From the NCBI GenBank assembly GCA_910575155.1, contig CAJTDX010000030.1, positions 1-37,734 on the forward strand: a stretch of DNA of 37,734 nt. The letters run 5' to 3'. The first letter of the stretch is position 1, and every line of letters starts with the position of its first letter. The DNA is from Lachnospiraceae bacterium (GTDB lineage Bacteria > Bacillota > Clostridia > Lachnospirales > Lachnospiraceae). The notes beneath the pieces were generated by a model. That model was given only the letters and a program-made list of their open reading frames with translations. It was not told where the DNA came from and did not search any database. The position numbers and the translations under genes are program-made. Below are positions 24,723-33,868 of the stretch, one piece after another.

Positions 24723-24960
24723 GACATTCTGTGTAGTTTGCACAAACATCACCTCATCCATAAAATCTATTATCTCCGGTATGCAATCTTCTATAATCCC
24801 CTTATCGTCACCGTACACATCCATCGTAATGGTTTCTTATAATACTTCCAGTGAAAGCTCTTGCCTCCGGAGTCTGCCATAGCTGGAGCGGCAGATATCG
24901 TCTAAATCCTGAAACTCCCGCTGTACGGTCAGTATCCTTTTACATAATCGACATCTGAAT
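24723..24960 (-). pseudogene. tyrosine integrase 3' remnant
   Basis: On the minus strand, FQDLDDICRSSYGRLRR is followed after a frameshift by KSFHWKYYKK and then, after a deletion, ITMDVYGDDKGIIEDCIPEI. This is the same integrase family as 14250-14654, with the catalytic Tyr region retained and the Arg/His core lost. It runs straight into the uvrB fragment with no terminator between. Confidence 0.7.
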
Positions 24961-25002
24961 ATTTCAGATCATTGCGAGGGAGTATCCCATACCTTTCAGC
25001 AA

Positions 25003-25040
25003 AAAACAAGTGCCCTGCAACACCGCCGGACACTTGTTTT
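25003..25040 (-). terminator. terminator of the large adhesin gene
   Basis: AAAACAAGTG (25003-25012) and CACTTGTTTT (25031-25040) form a 10-bp stem. Read on the minus strand it follows the adhesin stop by three bases and ends in a T run. Confidence 0.85.
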
Positions 25041-25043
25041 CTT

Positions 25044-28000
25044 TTATTTTACAGTTACTTTAATTTTCTTAAATATACCGTTTTGTGCATACACATAGAT
25101 GAAACAGGTTCCTTTTGATTTTCCTTTGATGACGCCTTTCTTTGTTACAGTCGCCACTTTCTTGTTACTTGATTCGAAGCTCAATGCTCTGTGCTTTCTC
25201 AGCGGTTTCTTCTTCTTAATCTCTTTGGCGCTGACTTTAAAGGTCTTGCCTTTTTTGACGGTGGCTTTTGACTTTTTCAGTTTTATGGATTTTGAGTTTC
25301 CAAACTTGCCGCCCTCCGTAAAGACATGAATCATCTTGGAGGCAGAGATGGTAATCCTTTTGCCGTCAATCATTTTATAGGCGCGTATTAAATAACGGTA
25401 GGGCTTTCCTTTTTTCAACTTCGTCTGGGTATACGTCGTCTGGCTGCTCTTTTTTATGTTTTTTAACAGTTTAAGTTTTCCTTTTCCACAGCGTACGCCA
25501 TACACAAGATAACCGTCTGCTCCTTTTATCTTCTTCCACTTTAAAGTTACCTTTTTCGTTTGGGTCTTCACAGCCTTTGCCTGAAGCTTTGCAAATTCAG
25601 AGCCTTTGATATCGCTTTCTGAGTTAGAACCAGCAAAATTTCTGTCTGTAAGCAGCAGAGTTTCCGGATCTATCCCCAATTCCTCGGCAATGGTCTGAAT
25701 TTTTTCGGCTGTCTCTTTGCTTACGCCCAACTTTTCTGCGATATGATCAATCTGTTCCTGTTTATCAGCAGGCAGATTTGTCTCTTTTGTCAGAGCAGCA
25801 TAAGCGCTTTCTGCATCCGTTAATATTTTCAAAACAGCCTCGGGAACCAGTTTTTTCTGTATATCCGTCAGGGCATCGTAAGCGGCGCGCGCATCCTTGA
25901 TCTTTGCTGCGCATTCGTCTGTCTTTACGACTGTGCCAATAGCGTTTATTTTGTTTACAACGTTCTGTACAGCAGCTTGATCCAACTTCGTCTGATTGTC
26001 TTCATTCATGACATCGCCGTAGATTTTCTCTGCGTCCGTCAGCTTCTTAACCTCGGATGCATCAATCATTTCTTTCTGGCTGTCCGTCAGCTTATCATAA
26101 GCTTCTCTTGCATCTTCGATCAAGTCTTTTTTATGAATGACATTTTCTGGCGTTACTTCACCGATCGCGTCGATTTTATTCTTCACGTCATCTGTTACCA
26201 GTTTGTCAAAAGCAGTTTTAGATTCTTCCAGTTTCTTTTTGCTCTCCTCCGGCAGCATATCTTTCTGCGTTCCGCTTAAGTCGTCGTACGCTTCGCGCGC
26301 GTCTTCGATCTTCTGTCTTGTTTCCTCGTCATTTCTGACCGGGCCTGGGATGGCGTCGATTTTTTCTTTTGCTTTGTCCGCCGCTGCCTGATTGTGCCCG
26401 CCTGTCGCATTGTCGTAAATTTTTTCTGCGTCGGTCAGCTTCTTCTTTTCTTCCGGTTCAATCAGTTCTTTTTGCTCGTCCGTCAGTTTGTCGTACGCTT
26501 CCCTGGCGTCTTCGATCAGGTTTTTTTTGCTGATAACGTTTTCCGATGTTACCTCGCCGACCGCGTCAATTTTCTTTTTCACCTCGTCGACTACATTCCC
26601 ACCGTTTTCTAACAATTTTTGGTACTCTTCTTCTGCATTTTCGAGCTTTTTCTTACTGCTCTCAGGAACCATGTCTTTCTGTGTCGTCGTCAGTTTATCA
26701 TAGGATTCCCTTGCATCTTCGATCTTCTGTTTTGTATCTGCATTATTTTCGACCGGGTTCGGTATCGCGTCGATTTTCTCAACTACGTTGTCTGCCGCTG
26801 CCTGGTTGTGCCCGCCTGTCGCATTGTCGTAGATTTTTTCTGCGTCGGTCAGCTTCTTCTTTTCTTCCGGTGTGATATATTCTTTCTGTTTATCCGTCAG
26901 CTTGTCATATGCTTCTCTTGCATCGTCTATCAGGTCTTTTTTACTGACGGCGTTTTCAAGCGTCAATTCGCCAATGGCGTCAATTTTTTCCATTACTTCT
27001 CCCACCGCAAGCCTGTCGTATGTATTCTGGGCGTTTTCCAGTTTCTTTTTGCTACTTTCCGGTACCATATCTTTCTGGGTTCCGGTCAGGCTGTCATAAG
27101 CGTTTTTCGCATCTTCAATTTTTGTCCTGCAGTCCTCGTTTTTCTGTACTGGTTCTGGAATAGCGTCAATCTTTTCTACAACTTTGTCTGCCGCTTCTTT
27201 GTTTTTTCCATTTTGTGTCTGATCATAAATATATTCTGCGTCGGTCAGTTCTTTTTTCTCTTCCGGAGTTATCAGTTCTTTCTGGTCGTCCGTCAGCTTG
27301 TCATATGCATCCCTGGCGTCCTCGATCTCCTGCTTTTTGTCTGCGGCATTTTCAAGCGTCACTTCACCGATGGCGTCAATTTTATCTTTCACTTTGTCTG
27401 CCTGCAGATTATCATAAGCGTCCTTCGCATCTTCCAGTTTTTTCTTATCTTCTTCGGAAACCATATCTTTTTGGGTTCCAGTCAAGTTCTCATACGCTTC
27501 CTTCGCGTCCTCAATCTTCTTCCCGGTCTCCTCGTCTGACGTCACCGGACTTGGGATCTGCTCTATCTTTTCTTTCACTGCGTCTGCTGCCGCCTGGTTT
27601 TTCCCCCCAGTTGCGTCGTCATACATTTTCTCCGCATCCGTCAGCTTTTTCTTATCCTCCGGCGTAATTAATTCCTTCTGCTTATCCGTGAGGCTGTCGT
27701 ATGCCTTGCGGGCTTCCTCAATGAAATCTTTCTTATCAGATACGTTCTCAGGCGTCACCCCACCAATGGCTTCGATCTTCTCCTTCACTGCATCTGCTGC
27801 CAGCCTATCCGCTTCCTTCTGGCTCTCGTATTCCTCCTGGGCCTCTTCCAGTTTCTTCCTGGAATCTTCCGGCAACATGTCTTTCTGTGTTGTCGTGAGA
27901 CTGTCGTACGCTTCCTTCGCGTCCTCAATCTTCTTCCCGGTCTCCCCGTCTGGCGTCACCGGACCCGGGATCTGGTCAATCTTCTCCTTGACTGCGTCTG

Positions 28001-29930
28001 CTGCCGCCTGGTTCTTCCCTCCGGTTGCATCATCGTAAGCTTTTTCCGCATCTGTAAGTTTTTTCTTATCCTCCGGCGTGATTAATTTTTTCTGTTCCTC
28101 TGTAAGGCTGTCATACGCCTCGCGCGCTGACTCAATTTGCTCTTTTTTGCCAGATACGTTTCCTGCCGTCACCTCGCCAATCTCTTCAATCTGATTTTTT
28201 ACCTCCTGTGCCGCTTTCCAGTCGTCATATTTTTTCTTAGCAGACTCAAGATTCTGCCTCATTTCTGCCGAAACCCCGGCTTTTTCTTCTTCCGTTAAAG
28301 CATTATAAGCTTCCTGCGCAGCCTCCACCTTTTGCGCCCATTCCTGGGTGTATTCCGTTTCGGATGCAATTTCCTTAATTTTGTTTTCTACATCTTCTAT
28401 GACTGCTGATCCAGCGCCATCGGTATAGCCGCAGACGCTGCATACCTGTTTGTCAGCGCCTTCGCTTTCAAATATATGCGCCTCTGCCTGAGACTTGTTC
28501 GTTCCACATATACACTGATGCCAATGGGTATCCTTATCACTTTTCCAAACTGATTCTTCCAAAGCACAGTTGGTAGCCTCCTTCTCAGGCACCCGGTTAA
28601 TCTCCGTCCGATCATTATCTTCGGAAAACAGCTTGCCACAGCCATCCTCGCCCTCACACTGCCAGTATTCTCCTGTGCCTGGCTCCGTACAGGTCGCCGT
28701 CGACTCATGCTTTTTCCGTGTATGCGTATGCACATACGCGTTATCACGATCCCCGATAGCCACATATTTATAGCTATTCAAAGAAGTGCTTTTATCCCAA
28801 TCAACGGCTGAATCTGCGCTCTCGCCCACAACTACTTTATTTGTCTTTGTCGTTATATTTCCTTTGTATGCAGCAATGCCCCCCAGAAACTCGCCGCCCT
28901 GCACCGTAAGTGAACCCTCCCCGGTACTGCTCATCAGGGCATATTGGCTTCCCTCATACTTACCGCCCCGAACATCAATCGTGCCGTAGTTGACCCTGGC
29001 CGCGTTATTACCCTTAAACACACCTCCGGCAATTATAATCTTGCTTTTTTTATTGCCTGGATCCTTTCCTGAGCAGACTGCGCCTAATTTCTCTCCCGTA
29101 AAGGTTCCGCCGTAGATTTCTGTAGTTCCGGCATATCGATCCTCATTTCCCTGCGTATAAACTGCATATTCATTTGCCGATGCTGTTACTGTTCCGCCGG
29201 TTATCTTCAAATTTCCGAACCAATTCCAGACAACTCCCAGGTCCTGATTATTAACCGTATTCCCTTCAATGCGTCCGCCCTCTATGTTGACTTCCGCGGT
29301 AATCGGCATGGAATAACCCCGATCATCCGTCTGATACAGGGAGATAATCCCGCTATAGCACGTATTTTTCGTAATGACTGTGCCTTCCTTGATATTTAAA
29401 ACACCTTTGTCACAGACTGCAATGACGCCTTTATGTCCTGGCACTGCATTTCCTGTGGTACCAGACTCAAAGTTTTGAATGGTAGTTCCCGCGCCAAATT
29501 CCACTGTCCCACGAAACAACAGTGCGGAGTAGCTAAAGTACGTATTATCTCCGTCAAGCGTCACGTTTTCAAATACAGCGCTGGCTCCCTCTGCCACTTC
29601 AAGGGCGGTATTGCGCTCCGACGACCACTTAAGGACGCCGCCTCCAGTAAACTTCACATGCCCGGAAATAGTAAGCTTCCCCGATACTGTTACGTTCCCT
29701 GTTACAGTAATCACTTTAGGATCTGACTCTGTCCCTCCGGAAATCGTCATGGTTGATATCGCGCTGTCTTCATTCCATGTCTCGTTATCATTTGCCTGCG
29801 CTGCAGCCGAAAAGCCTTCCTGCGCCAAAACCCTGCCCGGAACACCCCCCTGCACCATTCCCACAGCCAACGCTGCTGAAAGTACCGCTGCCGTTATCTT
29901 TTGCAAAATTCTTCTCTTCTGTCTTTGCAT
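25044..29930 (-). CDS. large secreted repetitive adhesin-like protein
   Basis: About 1628 residues. ATG 29930 follows AGGAGG by nine bases and opens a signal peptide (MQRQKRRILQKITAAVLSAA, cleavage near VLAQE). ATGs at 29990 and 29996 are also near a GAGGAGG and would add 20-22 residues. Next is a right-handed beta-helix-like region (TISGHVKFTGGGVLKW, FENVTLDGDN), then a Cys/His-rich segment (TATCTEPGTGEYWQCEG; HWHQCICG), then 13 helical repeats of 60-70 residues in two alternating types (VKEKIDAIGEVTPENV; VVEKIDAIPGPV). The C-terminus holds a fibronectin-like domain (KKVTLKWKKIKGADGYLVYG) and a Big_2-like domain (SNKKVATVTKKGVIKGKSKG). No LPXTG was seen. Probably a surface or secreted adhesin; the ligand is unknown. 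Confidence 0.85.
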   Translation of the reverse strand: MQRQKRRILQKITAAVLSAALAVGMVQGGVPGRVLAQEGFSAAAQANDNETWNEDSAISTMTISGGTESDPKVITVTGNVTVSGKLTISGHVKFTGGGVLKWSSERNTALEVAEGASAVFENVTLDGDNTYFSYSALLFRGTVEFGAGTTIQNFESGTTGNAVPGHKGVIAVCDKGVLNIKEGTVITKNTCYSGIISLYQTDDRGYSMPITAEVNIEGGRIEGNTVNNQDLGVVWNWFGNLKITGGTVTASANEYAVYTQGNEDRYAGTTEIYGGTFTGEKLGAVCSGKDPGNKKSKIIIAGGVFKGNNAARVNYGTIDVRGGKYEGSQYALMSSTGEGSLTVQGGEFLGGIAAYKGNITTKTNKVVVGESADSAVDWDKSTSLNSYKYVAIGDRDNAYVHTHTRKKHESTATCTEPGTGEYWQCEGEDGCGKLFSEDNDRTEINRVPEKEATNCALEESVWKSDKDTHWHQCICGTNKSQAEAHIFESEGADKQVCSVCGYTDGAGSAVIEDVENKIKEIASETEYTQEWAQKVEAAQEAYNALTEEEKAGVSAEMRQNLESAKKKYDDWKAAQEVKNQIEEIGEVTAGNVSGKKEQIESAREAYDSLTEEQKKLITPEDKKKLTDAEKAYDDATGGKNQAAADAVKEKIDQIPGPVTPDGETGKKIEDAKEAYDSLTTTQKDMLPEDSRKKLEEAQEEYESQKEADRLAADAVKEKIEAIGGVTPENVSDKKDFIEEARKAYDSLTDKQKELITPEDKKKLTDAEKMYDDATGGKNQAAADAVKEKIEQIPSPVTSDEETGKKIEDAKEAYENLTGTQKDMVSEEDKKKLEDAKDAYDNLQADKVKDKIDAIGEVTLENAADKKQEIEDARDAYDKLTDDQKELITPEEKKELTDAEYIYDQTQNGKNKEAADKVVEKIDAIPEPVQKNEDCRTKIEDAKNAYDSLTGTQKDMVPESSKKKLENAQNTYDRLAVGEVMEKIDAIGELTLENAVSKKDLIDDAREAYDKLTDKQKEYITPEEKKKLTDAEKIYDNATGGHNQAAADNVVEKIDAIPNPVENNADTKQKIEDARESYDKLTTTQKDMVPESSKKKLENAEEEYQKLLENGGNVVDEVKKKIDAVGEVTSENVISKKNLIEDAREAYDKLTDEQKELIEPEEKKKLTDAEKIYDNATGGHNQAAADKAKEKIDAIPGPVRNDEETRQKIEDAREAYDDLSGTQKDMLPEESKKKLEESKTAFDKLVTDDVKNKIDAIGEVTPENVIHKKDLIEDAREAYDKLTDSQKEMIDASEVKKLTDAEKIYGDVMNEDNQTKLDQAAVQNVVNKINAIGTVVKTDECAAKIKDARAAYDALTDIQKKLVPEAVLKILTDAESAYAALTKETNLPADKQEQIDHIAEKLGVSKETAEKIQTIAEELGIDPETLLLTDRNFAGSNSESDIKGSEFAKLQAKAVKTQTKKVTLKWKKIKGADGYLVYGVRCGKGKLKLLKNIKKSSQTTYTQTKLKKGKPYRYLIRAYKMIDGKRITISASKMIHVFTEGGKFGNSKSIKLKKSKATVKKGKTFKVSAKEIKKKKPLRKHRALSFESSNKKVATVTKKGVIKGKSKGTCFIYVYAQNGIFKKIKVTVK
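25790..28410 (-). repeat. 13 tandem helical repeats of two alternating types
   Basis: Within the adhesin, units of about 60-75 residues alternate between an A type (IGEVTPENV, then KLTDKQKELITPEE) and a B type (IPGPV, then LTGTQKDMVPE). One more diverged unit leads, followed by six A-B pairs. The DNA repeats at about 0.4 kb per pair and is therefore prone to copy-number change. Confidence 0.85.
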
Positions 29931-30032
29931 TTTGCCATTCCTCCTGTACTTCTGCGATGCTTTTCCATACCTCGCTAAATACTCCATCATTTTCATGTCC
30001 TCCTCTTGCATGTTAAACTTTTACATCGCATA

Positions 30033-30061
30033 AGTATATCATGTTTAAATCTGCAAACATG
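30033..30061 (-). promoter_or_regulatory. adhesin promoter with inverted-repeat operator
   Basis: On the minus strand CATGTTT-N8-AAACATG (30061-30040) lies directly before TATACT (30038-30033), a -10-like box. The palindrome therefore fills the -10/-35 spacer, a typical place for a regulator. The adhesin ribosome binding sites lie downstream. Confidence 0.45.
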
Positions 30062-30130
30062 TTTTTGGGATAATCTGCATTTTTTATGGGATTGATTGCA
30101 AATTTGATTTTTCATTATAACACATAAGTC

Positions 30131-30174
30131 AAAAAAGCACAGAACAAAACCAAACTTTTGTTCTGTGCTTTTTT
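30131..30174 (-). terminator. conserved hairpin, copy B
   Basis: GCACAGAACAAAA and TTTTGTTCTGTGC make a perfect 13-bp stem with loop CCAAAC, flanked by A and T runs. It follows a short integrase remnant and precedes the adhesin promoter, next to TTTTTCATTATAACACATAA. Confidence 0.85.
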
Positions 30175-30204
30175 ATGATATTTGAGTAGGTCAGTATCTT
30201 AGTT

Positions 30205-30272
30205 TCATGCAAAAAATGGCTGGAGATCGTCGAAACAGTTCTCAATGATTTCGGCAGTATCCCCGTAAACAC
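30205..30272 (-). pseudogene. integrase C-terminal scrap
   Basis: The minus strand reads VYGDTAEIIENCFDDLQPFF before a stop. Over the first 17 residues it agrees with the tail of the integrase remnant at 14250-14654 except for ENCF in place of EDCL, then diverges. Only about 22 codons remain, directly before hairpin copy B. Confidence 0.65.
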
Positions 30273-30303
30273 GCTCTAGGACGATGATTGCTGTTAATCT
30301 TTA

Positions 30304-31890
30304 TCACAAATTAGCAAAGGTTATCGTTTCTTTTTCCAATTCTGCCGCAACTTTATGATTGATGTCCATGCGGTTTGTAATTTCCGACATATCTGTTACC
30401 AGATTCTGAGCGCTGCCTGCGACGCCGGAAATACCGGAAACTCCCTCGTCAATTGCTTTTGTAATCGTTTCTATGGATATCACAATTTCTGCCATAGAGG
30501 ACTTCAAACGGTCGGTGTTGGCGTTAAACGCATCCATAGCCTGGCGGATATAGGCAGCGTCGTTTTGGTATTGTTCTCCGCAGGCAACGAAAGAAACAAA
30601 TTCTTTTAAAATAGACTCCTCAATATAATTTACAAGATTTTGGGAACTTTCCGAGAGGTTGTATACGGCATGGGTTACAGTCGTATTAACTTTTTGAATA
30701 CGGTTTGCGGTTTCGCTGCTGGAAGCCGCAAGCTGACGAATTTCTTCTGCAACAACGGCGAAACCTTTTCCTGCTTCCCCGGCTCTTGCCGCTTCCACAG
30801 AGGCATTTAAGGCAATCAGGTTCGTCTGCGAAGAAATTTCCAGAATATCATGTGTAAGGCTGTTTACCTGATCCACGCTGCTGCTTCCTTCAATTGCTTC
30901 ATTCAAAACATCTAAAATTTCTTTTATTTTGCTGTTGGTATTATTGAGGCTTGCCTGTGCGGTTTGCCCCATTTCCTCAGCCCGCGTATTCATTGCGCTG
31001 CTGTAGGAGGTAATTTTTGCGCATTCCTCAGCCATACTTTCTGCATCCTGCTGAACATTTTTGGCATTTTGGTTGATATTGGAAGTATTGTTTGCTACTT
31101 CCTGAATGGCTGCTGAAAGTTCTTCGGCAAGAGCGGACAAATCCACAGCGCTTTTATTAGAAGTACGCGTCCGTGACAAGACTTCATCAACCACATTGCT
31201 GATACGTCCGGAACATCCCCGAAGTATTTCCAGAATATTCTTAATCGGTTTGACGACGGATCTTAAGATCAGGGAAATCGTAATGAATACAAGTATTATA
31301 CAGGCAAGCGTGGATACACTGTTCGTAATCATAGAACTTAAGTAAACAGAAGATAGCTGCTCTCTTGCCTGAGTTGTACGGCTGCTGATGGAACTGTCCA
31401 AAACAGCGATATCATTCTCAACCGCGGTATTGAAAGCCGCTACATCGCCATTGGCACAGGCATAAGCGTCCTGTGTTTTGCCGGATGCACTGGCACATAC
31501 GAGAAAAATAAGAGCGTGTTTTAACGAATCACAGTCAGAACGCAGGGCATTATACGTCTCTCTGTCATCATTGGTAATATAGATTTCATATTTCGTCAGC
31601 ATGTCGTCCAAATTTTTTTCTTCTTCTTTTATATCGTGAACAAGAGTAATCATTGTACTATAATCTGTAGCTACAATATGGGATAACGCCAATTTATGTA
31701 TATTCATAACGGACTGGCGGAGTTTTTCCAGCTGCGTTTTTCCTTCCATATAATTGTCCGCAATATTGGCGGCGTTGTCATTGACGTTTTTGATATTGGA
31801 AACTGCAAGGAGATTTGATATAAGCGCTACCATTCCAAGCAGGGCAATGGGTAAAATTAAACGATATTTGATGTTCCATTTTTTCTTCAT
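30304..31890 (-). CDS. methyl-accepting chemotaxis protein
   Basis: A 528-residue chemoreceptor. ATG 31890 has GGAGGA upstream. It has a first membrane segment ([20 protein letters not shown]), then a 4-helix-bundle-type periplasmic-side sensor of about 160 residues ([20 protein letters not shown]) and a second membrane segment ([16 protein letters not shown]). A degenerate HAMP-like region ([16 protein letters not shown]) follows, then a long signalling coiled coil. The hairpin tip is [20 protein letters not shown] and [15 protein letters not shown], which binds CheW and CheA. The upstream gene is a sugar-binding lipoprotein 36 bases away, so the receptor probably reads that protein. No transporter permease is nearby. 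Confidence 0.9.
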   Translation of the reverse strand: MKKKWNIKYRLILPIALLGMVALISNLLAVSNIKNVNDNAANIADNYMEGKTQLEKLRQSVMNIHKLALSHIVATDYSTMITLVHDIKEEEKNLDDMLTKYEIYITNDDRETYNALRSDCDSLKHALIFLVCASASGKTQDAYACANGDVAAFNTAVENDIAVLDSSISSRTTQAREQLSSVYLSSMITNSVSTLACIILVFITISLILRSVVKPIKNILEILRGCSGRISNVVDEVLSRTRTSNKSAVDLSALAEELSAAIQEVANNTSNINQNAKNVQQDAESMAEECAKITSYSSAMNTRAEEMGQTAQASLNNTNSKIKEILDVLNEAIEGSSSVDQVNSLTHDILEISSQTNLIALNASVEAARAGEAGKGFAVVAEEIRQLAASSSETANRIQKVNTTVTHAVYNLSESSQNLVNYIEESILKEFVSFVACGEQYQNDAAYIRQAMDAFNANTDRLKSSMAEIVISIETITKAIDEGVSGISGVAGSAQNLVTDMSEITNRMDINHKVAAELEKETITFANL

Positions 31891-31926
31891 AATCCCTGTA
31901 TCCTCCAAACAAAATAGATGTATTCT

Positions 31927-33216
31927 TTATGGTGCGGTAATCCCTTCCACCATTGTATCAAGCTGTTCCTGCAAATTTTTACCTCCCGGATTTCCGGCGG
32001 CCATGTTTGTTGCAAATGTTGATACCGGATCCCAGAAGCTGCCGCTGATACGCTGCAGACAGGAAAATTCCGACTGTTCCATCAAAGCGGTAATAGCAGG
32101 GGAATCCTGTACGCTGGCAGACGCCGCGGCGTTTGTGTTTGCGGGACCCTGACCGCGCATTTCAAAACGAAGCTGCTGGTTTTCTTCATTGGAAATCCAT
32201 TCCGCCAGTCGGGACGCCCACTCATATTGTTTCGAATAAGCGTTAACTCCAATTAATTTATAACCGGAAAAAGAAGTCATTTGTATTTGCCTGTTTGCGC
32301 AGGTGTATGTAGGAAGTTTGGCAGCGCCATAATTCTCTCCCAGGGTATCGTTCATGGCAACCGCATTCCATACGCCGCTGATTCCGGCAATTACAGAGCC
32401 ATCCTGTATTCCTGCAAGAAAGCCGGACTCTTCTGTGCTCAGAAAAGCAGGGCTGCCGGCGATCGAGAGCATGGCGTTGGCAACGTCCACCCCTTTGATC
32501 TCTCCGTCTGTTCCGTTCCAGGTGCAGTAATTCGTAATTCCGTCATCATTTAGTCCGACTTCCAGTCCGGTATTGCCAAAGAAAGCGTATACATACCATG
32601 CGGAAGACCAGTCCATCGTAACTTTTTTTTGGTTTTGCGCGGCAATCTGCAGTATGCGGTCAAAGGTTTTTACATCTTCCTCATTGAAATATCGCTTATT
32701 ATAATAAAGGAAATAGCCGTTGTCCGCCGTTAAAGGATATGCGTACAGAACATCTGCAACAGAAGCGGCTTCTACGGCGCCTGGCATATTTTCTGATTTG
32801 ATCTGGTCCGCATCTTCAATCGGTTCTAAAGCGCCTGCCGCTACAAGGGCATTCAACTGATCATCGGCAAACGCAAAGACATCGGCTCCGGCTTCTAAAT
32901 CTGCCATTAAAGCGTCTTTGCAGCCGGCTTCGCTTTGGGCGGCGTATGTGATATTAAAATTTGCCTGTCCTTTATATTCTTCCTCAAAACTTTCAATAAT
33001 TTGCTGCAAAAGCGCCTCGTCTTCTTCGGCGCCCCAAACGACCAGTTCCACATCCTTATCTTTTTGCAGCGTTTCTTCCTCACCGATATTTTTATTACCT
33101 TTTTGTAATCCGGTGTCAGAATCTGCAATCTTGTCTTCTTCTCTTGCTCCGGCACATCCGTACAACACAGCAGCCATTAAAATGATTACCAAAAACATGC
33201 CTGATTTTTTGCTCAT
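31927..33216 (-). CDS. carbohydrate-type substrate-binding lipoprotein
   Basis: A 429-residue ABC-type extracellular substrate-binding protein. The signal peptide ends in lipobox VLYGC (Cys22 region), so it is membrane-anchored. A polar linker follows, then VELVVWGAEEDEALLQQIIE, the start of a maltose-binding-like fold, and DVFAFADDQLNALVAAGALE, DNGYFLYYNKRYF, GISGVWNAVAMND. The family binds sugars or oligosaccharides. There is no permease or ATPase gene beside it. It forms an operon with the chemoreceptor, so it may act only in sensing. ATG 33216 has GAGAGG nine bases upstream. A structured leader RNA precedes it. Confidence 0.88.
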   Translation of the reverse strand: MSKKSGMFLVIILMAAVLYGCAGAREEDKIADSDTGLQKGNKNIGEEETLQKDKDVELVVWGAEEDEALLQQIIESFEEEYKGQANFNITYAAQSEAGCKDALMADLEAGADVFAFADDQLNALVAAGALEPIEDADQIKSENMPGAVEAASVADVLYAYPLTADNGYFLYYNKRYFNEEDVKTFDRILQIAAQNQKKVTMDWSSAWYVYAFFGNTGLEVGLNDDGITNYCTWNGTDGEIKGVDVANAMLSIAGSPAFLSTEESGFLAGIQDGSVIAGISGVWNAVAMNDTLGENYGAAKLPTYTCANRQIQMTSFSGYKLIGVNAYSKQYEWASRLAEWISNEENQQLRFEMRGQGPANTNAAASASVQDSPAITALMEQSEFSCLQRISGSFWDPVSTFATNMAAGNPGGKNLQEQLDTMVEGITAP

Positions 33217-33253
33217 AATGTTCCAACCTCTCATTCTGTGTTTTTTATTAGCG

Positions 33254-33403
33254 CTCCATCCGGTAATGAATTATAATTTCGGCTGCATGGTTTGTGCCAG
33301 CGCCGGATAAAATCTCAACGTGATGCAGCGGCATCATAGAAATTATAACGGCGCAGCGGTGCAAAGCAGGCAGTTCACAACGAACAGTTCCAGCCGGATG
33401 GAG
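33254..33403 (-). ncRNA. structured leader RNA upstream of the sugar-binding lipoprotein/chemoreceptor operon
   Basis: In the 5' leader, two pairs of perfect 10-base complements are nested. The outer pair is CTCCATCCGG (33254-33263) with CCGGATGGAG (33394-33403). The inner pair is TTATAATTTC (33271-33280) with GAAATTATAA (33339-33348). Inside sits a hairpin GATGC-AGCG-GCATC (33322-33335), all read on the plus strand. A -10 box (TATAAT, 33408-33413, minus strand) would start transcription near 33401, so the RNA would begin at the outer stem. I recognise no known riboswitch class. It may be a riboswitch, an antiterminator or a stability element. Confidence 0.6.
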
Positions 33404-33407
33404 TAAT

Positions 33408-33434
33408 ATTATAAGCGAAATGCTCATAAGACAA
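33408..33434 (-). promoter_or_regulatory. proximal promoter of the lipoprotein/chemoreceptor operon
   Basis: On the minus strand TTGTCT (33434-33429) and TATAAT (33413-33408) are separated by 15 bases, shorter than usual. The predicted start falls at the beginning of the structured leader. Confidence 0.45.
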
Positions 33435-33522
33435 TATTAGAATTTATTTTCTTGATTATATGCGGCAGTTTTTTACGTGTATTATGAATTAATCCCTCAG
33501 ATTATTTTCTGTCTCTGATGAT

Positions 33523-33551
33523 ATTATATCGACTTACCAATTTTTATTCAA
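33523..33551 (-). promoter_or_regulatory. distal sigma-A promoter of the operon
   Basis: TTGAAT (33551-33546) and TATAAT (33528-33523) on the minus strand with a 17-base spacer. This is the best-matching promoter in the region, about 310 bases before the lipoprotein start. Confidence 0.7.
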
Positions 33552-33761
33552 TATTTTTTCTGTTTCAATTTTTAATCAACACAACTTTCCAAACAGATGT
33601 TTTTATACAAAACCTGTATTTAAAGCTTTGCCGCAGACTGTTCAGATCCATGTCCCATACATCATCACAGAATTTGTCTATTCCATAACAGACTTTTCCG
33701 AACCTGCACGTCTAAATATAAATTCTGCCTTATCTGTTACACAAATCTGGAAAACTTCTCA

Positions 33762-33868
33762 CAGTATTTTTGGGGAAAACCATATTTTTGAAACGAAAAT
33801 GGCTCCATCATACCAGCCAAGGCAGACAATATTATACAGTCGCTGGCTTTTTCATTATAGCACATATG
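33762..33868 (-). repeat. copy D of the uvrB-upstream-like module
   Basis: The stretch GGGAAAACCATATTTTTGAA, then a CCAGC/GCTGG inverted repeat, then TTTTTCATTATAGCACATA matches 14050-14147 in order and spacing with substitutions. There it precedes a uvrB fragment; here no uvrB follows. It is followed by hairpin copy D. Confidence 0.65.

Noticed and set aside
24511-24882. A 123-codon ORF, sharing its first 36 codons with an ORF at 14996-15304
   Set aside because: The shared part is only the reading of the non-coding 157-bp MITE; the rest runs antisense to integrase and uvrB remnants.
26137-28038. Many plus-strand ORFs across the adhesin
   Set aside because: They are antisense reflections of the repetitive coding sequence and repeat with it.
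33241-33310. Known c-di-GMP-I (GEMM) riboswitch
   Set aside because: A GGCACAAACC-like piece is present, but the conserved partner helix and receptor motif are not found, so I left it as an unassigned structured RNA.
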